A stretch of DNA of 25,822 nt. Source: an uncultured Pedobacter sp. (lineage in GTDB: Bacteria > Bacteroidota > Bacteroidia > Sphingobacteriales > Sphingobacteriaceae). The DNA lies in the NCBI RefSeq assembly GCF_946479715.1, contig NZ_CAMLHF010000064.1:1-25822 (forward strand). The letters run 5' to 3'. Numbering within the stretch: the first letter of the stretch is position 1; every line of letters starts with the position of its first letter. The notes beneath the pieces were generated by a model. The model was given only the letters and a program-made list of their open reading frames with translations. It did not search any database and was not told where the DNA came from. Positions 17,128-24,020 of the stretch are shown here, piece after piece. Made by a program: the position numbers and the translations under genes.

Positions 17128-17162
17128 AAAAGCCTGCAAGTCAAACGATTGCAGGCTTTTTT
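17128..17162 (+). terminator. Intrinsic terminator of tRNA-Ser
   Basis: AAAAGCCTGCAA (17128-17139) pairs with TTGCAGGCTTTT (17149-17160) over 12 bases with a 9-base loop. T residues continue to 17162. Confidence 0.92.
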
Positions 17163-17195
17163 GTTTTCCGATGGAGGCAAAATATACCACTTTTT

Positions 17196-17223
17196 GAATT
17201 TCAGTCAAAGCGGTTTGAAATTC
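17196..17223. repeat. Inverted repeat in the gap between tRNA-Ser and the DUF6766 gene
   Basis: GAATTTCA (17196-17203) and TGAAATTC (17216-17223) form a perfect 8-base dyad. An overlapping alternative stem is TCAAA/TTTGA (17205-17218). Neither strand has a T tail, so it is not a typical terminator. The rest of the gap 17163-17331 holds nothing I can support. Confidence 0.4.
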
Positions 17224-17331
17224 TGATTTCTGTCTTTTCAGATTATGCAGTCTCATCGATTGGTTTTTTTTGCTTATAGTGGTCAGGGACTGTGTATTGT
17301 TTGATACGATATCTAGGCAATCAGTTGTGTT

Positions 17332-18003
17332 TTATTTTCCGGTTTCCAGATGCGGGGCATCTACAGGCTTGGACTCAGGTGACCCTTTTTGTCGCAGGTA
17401 AATGGTGAAAAAGACGATAGAGGCTACTGATAGGAATTCACTCTGCCAGTTCTGGAAGGTTTCAAACCAGAATTCTGCTTCACCCAGATATTCACTGACT
17501 GTGACGGTCGGCAGATGTTTTGCTAATTGCTCGACATTGTGGTTCTGCCAGCTCCCGTACAGGTGCAGGCCCCAGCTTGTAAAGAACAGGATGCCAAAAC
17601 AAATAGACAATGAATTGCTGTATATTTTCAGTATCCAGCCGCCTTTTCTCACGGCCCAGGGTGCATCTACAGAAGTAACCGGATTCCGGTCTACCTCTTC
17701 AGGTTCATCCAGTTTCTTGGATTCAGCCGATCCGATCTGCCGCAGTTTAATCGTAAGCATGACATAAAGCGCCATCTGAAGAAACTCACTTTCAAAATTT
17801 TCAAAGGTGGCTGAGATGAAATGCCCACTTTGAAGATAGGTGCAAAAGGTGATTTGCGCGGCCTGGTCCTGCTCAAGGTCTGCATTGTGCTGCTTCCAGC
17901 CAGTGAGGGCCTGGGCGCCCAGGGTAATCAGGAATAAGCTGAGAAAAACAATGGTGAGACCGTTACGGTAAAAAAAGGAATGCTTGTGGTATAATGCCTT
18001 CAT
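17332..18003 (-). CDS. DUF6766 family membrane protein
   Basis: The frame extends upstream to 18054, but the family-like N-terminus MKALYHKHSFFYRNGL starts at the ATG at 18003, giving 223 aa. The protein contains two copies of one unit. Copy 1 (about residues 12-98) has a membrane helix, GWKQHN, FENFESEFLQMALY and LRQIGSAESKK. Copy 2 (about 128-212) has a helix, GSWQNHN, FQNWQSEFLSVASI and LRQKGSPESKP. Each copy has two hydrophobic segments, so four are expected in total. The function is unknown. Genes of this kind are often found near general-stress genes, and here the DUF892 ferritin-like gene lies just upstream on the same strand, separated by a strong terminator. A TAAATTTG on the minus strand at 18013-18006 lies too close to this ATG to be its -7 element unless a later start is used. 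Confidence 0.85.
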   Translation of the reverse strand: MKALYHKHSFFYRNGLTIVFLSLFLITLGAQALTGWKQHNADLEQDQAAQITFCTYLQSGHFISATFENFESEFLQMALYVMLTIKLRQIGSAESKKLDEPEEVDRNPVTSVDAPWAVRKGGWILKIYSNSLSICFGILFFTSWGLHLYGSWQNHNVEQLAKHLPTVTVSEYLGEAEFWFETFQNWQSEFLSVASIVFFTIYLRQKGSPESKPVDAPHLETGK

Positions 18004-18080
18004 GTCAAATTTATAAAAGGTTAATGTTTTGCGGTTCGGCTCCCGCATACCCAATTGCTGAGCATAAATTCAAAGCATGT

Positions 18081-18111
18081 AAAAAGCGCCCGGGACCGGA
18101 TGGCCCGGGCG
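18081..18111 (-). terminator. Intrinsic terminator of the DUF892 gene
   Basis: On the minus strand CGCCCGGG pairs with its complement (18111-18104 with 18094-18087) around a 9-base loop, and five T follow at 18085-18081. It is 8 bases after the stop of the ferritin-like gene. Confidence 0.88.
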
Positions 18112-18118
18112 GTAAGTG

Positions 18119-18670
18119 TTATTCAGCGGCAGCCTGCTCGTTGATCGCACCAACAGCGATTTCGGTCAGGGCTACATCAGTTGCTTTTTCATTGTCCAAG
18201 GTGGCCTGCAGCAGTTCAGCCACATCACTGTGACCCATGTTCTGAGCGAAGACCACCAAGGTGCCGTAAGTGGCAATCTCATAATGCTCAACTTTTTGCG
18301 CGGCCAGGATCAGTCCTGCATCGCGGATCAGTGTTCCGGTGTCAGTATCTTCGATGATACCATCTGCCTCTTTAAGTAATCCTTCCATTGCGTCACATTT
18401 TTTTGCCTGTGCTTTTTCGTCAAGCAACGCAAAAACCTGCTCCAGGGTTGCGATATGGGTACTGGTTTCCCCTGCATGCTTTTCAAATGCTGCAGCAAGT
18501 TCAGGGCTGGTGGCTGCCTTTTTCATTTTTGGCAGGGCTTTAACCAGGTGTTTTTCCGCCCAGTAGATGTCCTTCAGTTCATCCACGAAGAATTCATGAA
18601 ATTCAGAATCTTCCATTTTTCCAGTTTTCGGAGTTACTGCTCTTTTAGCTGTTGTTTTTGTAGTAGCCAT
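18119..18670 (-). CDS. Ferritin-like DUF892 (YciE-type) protein
   Basis: The 183-aa protein has a basic, Thr/Lys/Ala-rich N-terminal extension (MATTKTTAKRAVTPKTGK) and then the DUF892 four-helix bundle. Its hallmarks are FFVDELKDIYWAEKHLVKAL (about residues 27-46), FEKHAGETSTHIATLEQVFA, IRDAGLILAAQKVEHYEIA and LLQATLDNEKATDVALTEIA. The repeated Glu/His residues (E31, E38, H41 and the EKHAGETSTH, QKVEHYE blocks) could bind a di-iron centre. YciE-type proteins are linked to stress responses, but their exact reaction is not established. It ends with a strong terminator. G+C is clearly higher than in the housekeeping part of the window. Confidence 0.93.
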   Translation of the reverse strand: MATTKTTAKRAVTPKTGKMEDSEFHEFFVDELKDIYWAEKHLVKALPKMKKAATSPELAAAFEKHAGETSTHIATLEQVFALLDEKAQAKKCDAMEGLLKEADGIIEDTDTGTLIRDAGLILAAQKVEHYEIATYGTLVVFAQNMGHSDVAELLQATLDNEKATDVALTEIAVGAINEQAAAE

Positions 18671-18931
18671 GATGATGTTTTTTATAAGTTAAATGTATGT
18701 TCTTAACATTATAGGTGTATTTTTGTTTAATTTATTTTGTGTTTTTGTGAACAAAATGTTCGACTGATCTTTAGGGCGCTGTTTCCCGGCATTTTTGGGG
18801 CCTGATCCAAAAGTATAACCTGTTAACTGGGCCCTGCATAAAACCTTTTATCGCTGACACTGTTAATAGCGGACGCAGAGAAAAATTATTTCCTCGGAAC
18901 ATTATTCCGGTTTAACCTAAATTCAATCAAA

Positions 18932-19219
18932 ATGGAACCATTCAATATCAGAATCAGCTATGGTCGTCAGCAGCTCACTTTAACCATTCTTCCAGTAGCG
19001 GATGATGTATTTAAAATCATTTATTACAACGGAATTCTGGGTGGGGTTAAAAAACAGGGAAAACAGTGGGAGCTGCTTTCTTTAGATGAAGTTACAGGGG
19101 AAGATCTGCCTTTGCATGAACCAAAGCATGGAGAAGACCGTATCGAGATAGAGCTCACTGAGCAGATTGCTGATCGTATAGGTGCGGAAATTGAGCTTTA
19201 TTTGGAGCATGAAGATTAA
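18932..19219 (+). CDS. Small hypothetical protein, 95 aa
   Basis: No family is recognised. The 95-aa protein is acidic and soluble. The N-terminal half looks like alternating beta strands (FNIRISYGRQQLTLTILPV, DVFKIIYYNGILGGVKKQG), followed by WELLSLDEV and an acidic helical end (IELTEQIADRIGAEIELYLE). The gene starts with ATG at 18932 and lies 24 bases upstream of the DUF72 gene on the same strand, so co-transcription is likely. The 261-base gap before it (18671-18931) contains AT-rich sequence but no convincing promoter. Confidence 0.75.
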   Translation: MEPFNIRISYGRQQLTLTILPVADDVFKIIYYNGILGGVKKQGKQWELLSLDEVTGEDLPLHEPKHGEDRIEIELTEQIADRIGAEIELYLEHED

Positions 19220-19243
19220 ACCTGCTTAAGTAATCAAATATTT

Positions 19244-20011
19244 ATGGAGTCAGGCTTGGCAAATTATTATTCAGGAACGAGTGGCTTATTGCTGCCGGTT
19301 CGCAATAAACTTTTCTATCCGGAAGAATTTAAAGATAAAAGCAGGTTATGTTTTTACAGTTCGATCATGAACAGTATAGAAGTTAACAGCTCTTTTTATA
19401 AAGTTCCTAGGGCTACTACGGTGAAAAAATGGGCTGAGGATGTACCCGAGCGCTTCAGATTTACTTTTAAGCTTTCCAAAGAGATCACCCACAACAAGGG
19501 GCTGGCTTTTGACCCGCAGACGGTAAGCGCTTTTATGGAAGTTATCGCAGCTGTGGGGGATAAAAGAGGATGTGTTTTGGTCCAGTTTCCGCCAAGCGTA
19601 CGTATAGGTAATTTAAAGCAGCTGGAACGGCTGATGAGTGCCCTGCGTGACAGTGATCCACTGTACAACTGGAACATAGCCCTGGAATTCCGGCACGTCT
19701 CCCTTTATCACGATGCAGTATACAGTTTACTGGAAGATTACCAAATGGCGATGGTGATCCAGGATAAGCCGCCAGCGGTAACGCCCATGATGGAAAGCGC
19801 GCTTCCTTTTGTGTACCTGCGCTTTCATGGTCCTGGAGGCAGTTACAGGGGAAGTTATGAGGAGGAGCTGCTTTACGAGTATGCAGGCTACATTAGCGAT
19901 TGGATTTCAGAAGGAAAAACCGTGTATAGCTATTTTAACAACACCATGGGAGAAGCGTTAAATAACCTGTTTACCCTTAGTGATCTGGTTGGGAACTTAG
20001 GCTCGGAGTAA
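19244..20011 (+). CDS. DUF72 (YecE-like) family protein
   Basis: The 255-aa protein is a DUF72 TIM-barrel-like member of normal length. Markers in order: YYSGTSGLLLPVRNKLFYPE, FYSSIMNSIEVNSSFYKVP (about residues 37-55), FRFTFKLSKEITHNKG, VLVQFPPSVRI, ALEFRHVSLY, YLRFHGPGGSYRGSY and VYSYFNNTMGEALNN. The conserved acidic and histidine residues of the barrel are present. No catalytic activity is established for the family. The ATG at 19244 agrees with the family start. Confidence 0.93.
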   Translation: MESGLANYYSGTSGLLLPVRNKLFYPEEFKDKSRLCFYSSIMNSIEVNSSFYKVPRATTVKKWAEDVPERFRFTFKLSKEITHNKGLAFDPQTVSAFMEVIAAVGDKRGCVLVQFPPSVRIGNLKQLERLMSALRDSDPLYNWNIALEFRHVSLYHDAVYSLLEDYQMAMVIQDKPPAVTPMMESALPFVYLRFHGPGGSYRGSYEEELLYEYAGYISDWISEGKTVYSYFNNTMGEALNNLFTLSDLVGNLGSE

Positions 20012-20179
20012 CATTTCCAGTGCTTTTTACGGCTAATATTTCTATTCATGCTGAATAATGTATGCTTTACGGGGCGGGCTGAACACCCACTGTCCGGCTA
20101 TAAGGCTGACTGCCAGTTGATCTCTTGTAAGCTTAAAATAGGGGTGTATTTTTTCCTGCCAATTGGATATCTTCGCGCC

Positions 20180-20392
20180 ATGACAGCAGAAGATTGCGAA
20201 GCGGCGTTTTATGGGATAAAGCTTCCGGAAGGACCAATTGAAATAGGCCAGGGGGCGATTGTTAAGGACGTTCCTTTATTTATTGAGAAGGAATTGACCA
20301 TCTTAAAATTCGGGAATAACGAGCGGGTAAAAGAGCCGGTGAGATGGAGGTTAAACAAGCTGATAGAGCTGATCAACAATAGTCACCAGTAG
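20180..20392 (+). CDS. DUF6965-like small protein, 70 aa
   Basis: The frame is open from 20048, but the family-like sequence starts at the ATG at 20180 (MTAEDCEAAFYGIKLPEGP) and the upstream part looks non-coding. The 70-aa product continues with QGAIVKDVPLFIEKELTILK and ends KEPVRWRLNKLIELINNSHQ. Small proteins of this pattern are frequent in Sphingobacteriales and have no known function. A TATCTTCG at 20168-20175, one mismatch from TAnnTTTG, lies just before the start and would give a nearly leaderless transcript. Confidence 0.75.
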   Translation: MTAEDCEAAFYGIKLPEGPIEIGQGAIVKDVPLFIEKELTILKFGNNERVKEPVRWRLNKLIELINNSHQ

Positions 20393-20488
20393 CTGGAGTT
20401 GGATTTAGGGTCCGCTCAGTTGTTTTGATGTGGGATTGACAAATTAAAAGAGCCTGCCTTATATCTTTTAAACAAAAGCCCTGCAGAT

Positions 20489-21064
20489 TCATTGTGCTTT
20501 TCTCAACATAGGCCGCACTGTAGGGGAGTTGCCGGATTGAATTTCGCCGATTACCTCGAATCCGTGACGCTGATATAGCGAAACATTTCTGGGATTTGAA
20601 GATTCTAAATAGGCGATTAGTCCATCGCGGTCTACGGCCTTGAGTGCTTCGGTCATCAGTGCTGAGCCTATCCCCGAACCCTGATGCACCAGGTCGACAC
20701 CGATCATCGGTAAGTACCAGTGCTGCTCGGTTGGATGAAATTTTTCCATTTGCTCAAAAATGCCCTGCATATCTTCTTTGATCTCTTCGTCAGTGTTCTC
20801 GTTGAATATCCTCGCCAAAGATGCTTCATCGGATGTGGAACCGGGCGGGAGCCATAGTGCAGCGCCAGTGAATTCGTCGGCAATGTAGGCTGTTCCCTTT
20901 TCGAACGCGCTTCCACCGAAAGCCTTCGTGATCGAAGCGAAAGTTGCCAAATATTTTGCAGGGTCCGGCAGGGACCACCTGGCCATTGGATCCACGCTGA
21001 AGGCGAGTGTCAAAACTCCTATTACGCCGGCTTCATCCGGCGCCAAAGCTGTTTTTATCATCAT
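20489..21064 (-). CDS. GNAT family N-acetyltransferase
   Basis: The protein has the GNAT fold order. An N-terminal strand and helix (IKTALAPDEAGVIGVLTLAF) are followed by a variable middle with the helical insert DEEIKEDMQGIFEQMEKFHP. The acetyl-CoA pyrophosphate loop lies in HWYLPMIGVDLVHQGSGIGS (Q/R-x-x-G-x-G/A form), then ALMTEALK, LESSNPRNVSLYQRHGFEVI and the C-terminal RPMLRKAQ. This start is preceded by AAAAAGGGA, a fair Shine-Dalgarno match. An alternative in-frame ATG at 21142 would add 26 residues that look unlike the family. The acceptor is unknown, though the end RPM is common in small-molecule acetyltransferases. Confidence 0.88.
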   Translation of the reverse strand: MMIKTALAPDEAGVIGVLTLAFSVDPMARWSLPDPAKYLATFASITKAFGGSAFEKGTAYIADEFTGAALWLPPGSTSDEASLARIFNENTDEEIKEDMQGIFEQMEKFHPTEQHWYLPMIGVDLVHQGSGIGSALMTEALKAVDRDGLIAYLESSNPRNVSLYQRHGFEVIGEIQSGNSPTVRPMLRKAQ

Positions 21065-21219
21065 ATCAATTCCCTTTTTCCTTTCGGCATTGCCAGAATA
21101 ACAATCGATAGCAGGAGACTGTTTGTACATTTTAATAAGCATGTATAAGAACCTTTATTGCTGAAACCCTAAAGGCGAAAAAGTTAATGGCTTAGCTGAG
21201 CGTGCTGCCTGGTTTTAGC

Positions 21220-21663
21220 TTACAGTAACGGTTGGTTGCCTTTCCCGAGTACGAGGTGTCGTTTTAGTGCGCCGCTGGACCATAGGGCCCAAATGATGAG
21301 CACAGGCTGGAAGAAAAGCCGTGCCAGACGTTTGGTGTCGGTATCCAGGCCGAATGCATTCCGATGTTCGGTGTACTGGGCAATGTTGCCGGGGAAAACC
21401 AGTAGATAAAAGAGGGCAAGTGCTATGCCAACCTTAATTCTTTGTCTGCGCCAAAAGATCATTGCGACTCCCAGTAAAATCTCTACGATTCCCGAAAGCA
21501 GGACGACCAGGTCTTCGTTCATTGGGATCCAGTTGGGTACTTGGGCCTGGAATTCTTCCCGTTGAAAACTTAGGTGTCCGAAGCCTGCCAATATCATAAA
21601 TAAACCCAGGATTATGCGTGCAGGATTTTTTAGATTGAAGGCAGGCTGATTTTCGTTTGTCAT
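21220..21663 (-). CDS. DoxX-like four-helix membrane protein
   Basis: The 147-aa inner membrane protein has four hydrophobic segments: IILGLFMILAGFGHLSF, LVVLLSGIVEILLGVAMIFW, KVGIALALFYLLVFPGNIAQ and LFFQPVLIIWALWSSG. RRQR follows the second helix. The first-helix AGxGHL pattern and SGIVEILLG fit the DoxX/MauE-like superfamily. Members are often found in redox or thiol-stress settings, but the role is unclear. The gap to the acetyltransferase is short and on the same strand, so co-transcription is possible. Upstream lies an inverted repeat and the nicotinamidase remnant. Confidence 0.85.
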   Translation of the reverse strand: MTNENQPAFNLKNPARIILGLFMILAGFGHLSFQREEFQAQVPNWIPMNEDLVVLLSGIVEILLGVAMIFWRRQRIKVGIALALFYLLVFPGNIAQYTEHRNAFGLDTDTKRLARLFFQPVLIIWALWSSGALKRHLVLGKGNQPLL

Positions 21664-21691
21664 TGTCGCGAGAAGGATCTACTGTTCTGCT

Positions 21692-21714
21692 AACAATCGG
21701 CAGGCGTGATTGTT
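21692..21714. repeat. Inverted repeat upstream of the DoxX-like gene
   Basis: AACAATC (21692-21698) and GATTGTT (21708-21714) are a perfect 7-base dyad with a 9-base spacer. It lies between the stop of the nicotinamidase remnant and the start at 21663. It could be an operator or the stem of a terminator, but no T run follows on either strand. Confidence 0.4.
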
Positions 21715-21721
21715 CGGGCGA

Positions 21722-22043
21722 TTAGATAACAGTTCCTCCCTTTAGCTGAAAGTCTTTCTTCACACGTTCATATCTTTCCAAATCTATCGGCTTAGATGCG
21801 CGCAATATAATGCTTGATTTAAAACCTAAATCCAATGCGTCATTCGCGGTATAATACACACAGAAATCGGCCGCTACTCCACAAACGGCTACTTCCGTAA
21901 CGCCTCTTTCTTTAAGATAATCGGCCATGCCTGTAGATTTTTTTCTGCCATTGTCAAAAAAACCACTGTAACTGTCAATCTCTTTATCCATCCCTTTTCT
22001 AAAAATAGCCTCAACAGCATTCATCTTGTTCATTTGTGTTTAA
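21722..22043 (-). pseudogene. Nicotinamidase/isochorismatase-family remnant (5'-truncated, frameshifted)
   Basis: The intact part (ATG at 22033) encodes 103 residues that match the C-terminal half of a PncA-type nicotinamidase: EAIFRKGMDKEIDSYSGFFD, then VAVCGVAADFCVYYTANDAL with the nucleophile Cys58, and LGFKSSIILRASKPID. The usual length is about 200 aa. The N-terminal half with the catalytic Asp and Lys and the metal-binding Asp/His residues is absent. Just upstream, in a different frame, LLNTN (from 22046) joins NKMNAVEAIF if one G is removed, so a single-base frameshift is likely. That second frame stays open to about 22133 and includes VLWT, as near the family's LWPxHC block, but this match is weak. 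Alternatively, the short ORF is translated without activity. Confidence 0.75.
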
Positions 22044-22316
22044 TAAAATCAGGAAGATGTTCCGGGGCTGTTTCGAACTCCTGGTCATCACTATTAGTTG
22101 AAATCTGCCTTCGACTTGAATTGTCCACAGCACACCACATCAAAATGCAGCATACCATAAGTATTAATGGTGCCAAAAACGAATGAATTCATAAGTTTAA
22201 AACAAATTTTTTTAAAAATAAAAGTTAAATTTTATTAAACATTTGTTTAGTATTTATATATTTTATATACTAAATATACGCTGACAGGCAACAGGGATTT
22301 TAACTGTATTAACATC
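22044..22316. other. AT-rich spacer between nicotinamidase remnant and ECF sigma gene
   Basis: The part from about 22190 to 22280 is extremely AT-rich. TTTAGTAT (22246-22253) and ATACTAAA (22267-22274) form a perfect 8-base dyad, and AAACA-TT-TGTTT lies at 22237-22248. No exact TAnnTTTG points at the sigma gene. The part nearer 22044-22133 may hold decayed nicotinamidase sequence. No other gene is supported. Confidence 0.4.
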
Positions 22317-22874
22317 ATGAAATTAAATCTGGCACAAGGTAGAAGTGATGCAGAATTATTAGCGCTAATTGGAGTTTCTGACAACCGCGCTTTTAATGAA
22401 CTGTATGATCGATATTGGAAGCTTGTATTTAATGCGGCCTATAAACACCTTAAAGATATTCTTACCCAACTGTGGTTAAGGGATAAAGATTGCAGGATTG
22501 AGAACCTCAGTGCTTACCTTTTTACTGCGGTAAGAAATAAATCCTATAAACTTATGGCCAGGCAGAAACGTTGCAGCCCCATTTTGGATTTATTGAAAGA
22601 ATCCGAAGTGTCATGCTACCATGCAGATGACGCGCTTTTGTTTAAAGAGTTTGTCAAATCTTATGAAGCACTGGTGGATAATTTACCTGATCAGCAAAAA
22701 ATAATTTTTAGAAAACGATACAACCAGGGGCTAAATACTTCGGAGATTTCAACCCAACTTTGCTTATCTCCGAAGACAGTTCGTAATCATTTAGGCAGAG
22801 CGCTGGCAAGACTCAAAACTGCGTTGCTAATGCAATTACGAGGATTGTTGAAACGAAGATTTTATTTTTTATAA
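22317..22874 (+). CDS. ECF sigma factor (sigma-70 family, Bacteroidota FecI-like) with an apparent deletion in region 2.2
   Basis: The 185-aa protein has sigma region 2 (SDAELLALIGVSDNRAFNEL, LYDRYWKLVFNAAYKHLKD, IENLSAYLFTAVRNKSYKLM) and region 4 with a helix-turn-helix (LPDQQKIIFRKRYNQGLNTS, SEISTQLCLSPKTVRNHLGR). In related factors the segment after the AYKHLKD-type helix contains an AxDIVQDVF-like block before xxLW. Here KHLKD is joined to ILTQLW (residues 43-53), so about 9-12 residues of region 2.2, which contacts core polymerase, seem to be missing in frame. No anti-sigma FecR or SusC/SusD gene follows; the next gene is convergent and overlaps the 3' end by 13 bases. It may be a decaying orphan. 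Confidence 0.85.
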   Translation: MKLNLAQGRSDAELLALIGVSDNRAFNELYDRYWKLVFNAAYKHLKDILTQLWLRDKDCRIENLSAYLFTAVRNKSYKLMARQKRCSPILDLLKESEVSCYHADDALLFKEFVKSYEALVDNLPDQQKIIFRKRYNQGLNTSEISTQLCLSPKTVRNHLGRALARLKTALLMQLRGLLKRRFYFL

Positions 22875-23563
22875 TTATCTGCAGGTTTTTGAAATATTTT
22901 AAATAAATAGATGTTGATTAGAAATTGCGTGTAACCATATACTGCGTCTTCTATTGGAATAGTAAAGATGCGAATATTTAAAAAGTTCTTCGGATTATAA
23001 TTCACAATCGGAGATTCCAAACCAGTACCCGTCAAAACACCATTCACAGGGAAAAATCCAAGCATCAGGATAGCAAATACAAAAGATGCTTGACCTATCC
23101 AGGGTACTCTTACCATAAAATGCAGATAAATTAGTGTTGTTGCTGTTACTATAGCCGTTAAGAACGTGTAGGCTTTATCATGATGTAACAATGCTATAAC
23201 TACGCATACGATGACACTGACAAAAACAATAATGTTGTTAAAAGCACTTAGCCAACTAAGATTGAAGAACTTGTCCAGGCAGAAATAGGTAAACACACAT
23301 GAAAATGGAATACAGATGAAAAAAAGCCACTCTTCAATAGGCAATCCCAGAAGAATCAATCCCGTAGTATAAGCTGTATTGAACCACCATACCTGATGAG
23401 CAGTAAACCATATATCCCAAGCGATAAAAGGAATAGCGACTAAAACGCTCGCTTTTAGAAAGGCAGGAAAATGCTTGTTGAACTGAATTTTCTTATCAAA
23501 AGAAAAAATAAAGCAAACACTGATGGTCAGTAAATTTATTAATAAGTAAGTGTAGGGTTTCAT
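22862..23563 (-). CDS. crtY: Lycopene cyclase, fused CrtYc-CrtYd type
   Basis: The 233-aa integral membrane protein has about seven hydrophobic helices and two copies of the lycopene cyclase domain motif: PIEEWLFF at residues 75-82 and PIEDAVYG at 203-210. These acidic motifs are conserved in the heterodimer-type cyclases (CrtYc, CrtYd), here as one chain, as is usual in Bacteroidota. It cyclises the ends of lycopene to give beta-carotene in the inner membrane. It is last in the carotenoid operon: its ATG overlaps the crtZ stop by one base (TAATG). Its 3' end overlaps the convergent sigma gene, and no terminator is visible. Confidence 0.93.
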   Translation of the reverse strand: MKPYTYLLINLLTISVCFIFSFDKKIQFNKHFPAFLKASVLVAIPFIAWDIWFTAHQVWWFNTAYTTGLILLGLPIEEWLFFICIPFSCVFTYFCLDKFFNLSWLSAFNNIIVFVSVIVCVVIALLHHDKAYTFLTAIVTATTLIYLHFMVRVPWIGQASFVFAILMLGFFPVNGVLTGTGLESPIVNYNPKNFLNIRIFTIPIEDAVYGYTQFLINIYLFKIFQKPADNYKK

Positions 23564-24018
23564 TACTTCGCATTTTTATAATACATTTTGAAATATTTCA
23601 GTGGGACATACAAAAAACCAAAGCATTCACCTTTTTCTTTGCCCAGGTGTTTATGATGTTGCTTGTGCGCCCTTCGAATGGCCAGTAAGTAAGGGTTCTG
23701 GGTATTTGCTAAGCATTTAAAGCGTTGATGAATAAAGATGTCATGTACCAGGAAATAGGCTATTCCATAAAACGTAATAGCCAGACCAATGTAAAATAAG
23801 TAATTAAAATAATTTAACGAACCAAAATAGATCAAAGCAATAGCTGGTAAAGCAAAAATTACAAAGAAGTAATCGTTTTTTTCAAAAGGCCCTTCAGTGC
23901 TGTGGTCGTGATGGTCATGATGCAATACCCATAAAAGACCATGCATGATATACTTGTGAATGAACCAAGTGGCACCTTCCATCAATATAAATGTTATCAG
24001 TAGGATAATGAAATTCAT
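23563..24018 (-). CDS. crtZ: Beta-carotene hydroxylase (fatty-acid hydroxylase superfamily)
   Basis: The 151-aa membrane protein carries the four histidine clusters of CrtZ di-iron hydroxylases: His21-x4-His26 (HKYIMH), His33/34-x-His36-His37 (HHDHHDH), HDIFIH and HKQHH. Between them are four or so membrane segments. It adds hydroxyl groups at C3 of the beta-ionone rings, turning beta-carotene into zeaxanthin using oxygen. Length is slightly short but complete for the family. It lies 2 bases after the SRPBCC stop and overlaps the cyclase start. Confidence 0.95.
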   Translation of the reverse strand: MNFIILLITFILMEGATWFIHKYIMHGLLWVLHHDHHDHSTEGPFEKNDYFFVIFALPAIALIYFGSLNYFNYLFYIGLAITFYGIAYFLVHDIFIHQRFKCLANTQNPYLLAIRRAHKQHHKHLGKEKGECFGFLYVPLKYFKMYYKNAK

Positions 24019-24020
24019 AT

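Noticed and set aside
17017..17331. tRNA-Ser as an integration site for a mobile element
   Set aside because: No integrase gene and no second copy of the tRNA 3' end were seen downstream. A normal terminator follows the tRNA.
18006..18013. TAAATTTG on the minus strand as the DUF6766 promoter
   Set aside because: It is only 3 bases before the chosen ATG, so transcription would start inside the gene, and there is no -33 element.
18718..18725. TATTTTTG as a -7 element for the 95-aa gene
   Set aside because: It is more than 200 bases from the start and lies in a T-rich stretch where such matches arise by chance.
20048..20179. Upstream in-frame extension of the 70-aa gene
   Set aside because: The extra 44 residues look non-coding and the family-like sequence begins at the ATG at 20180.
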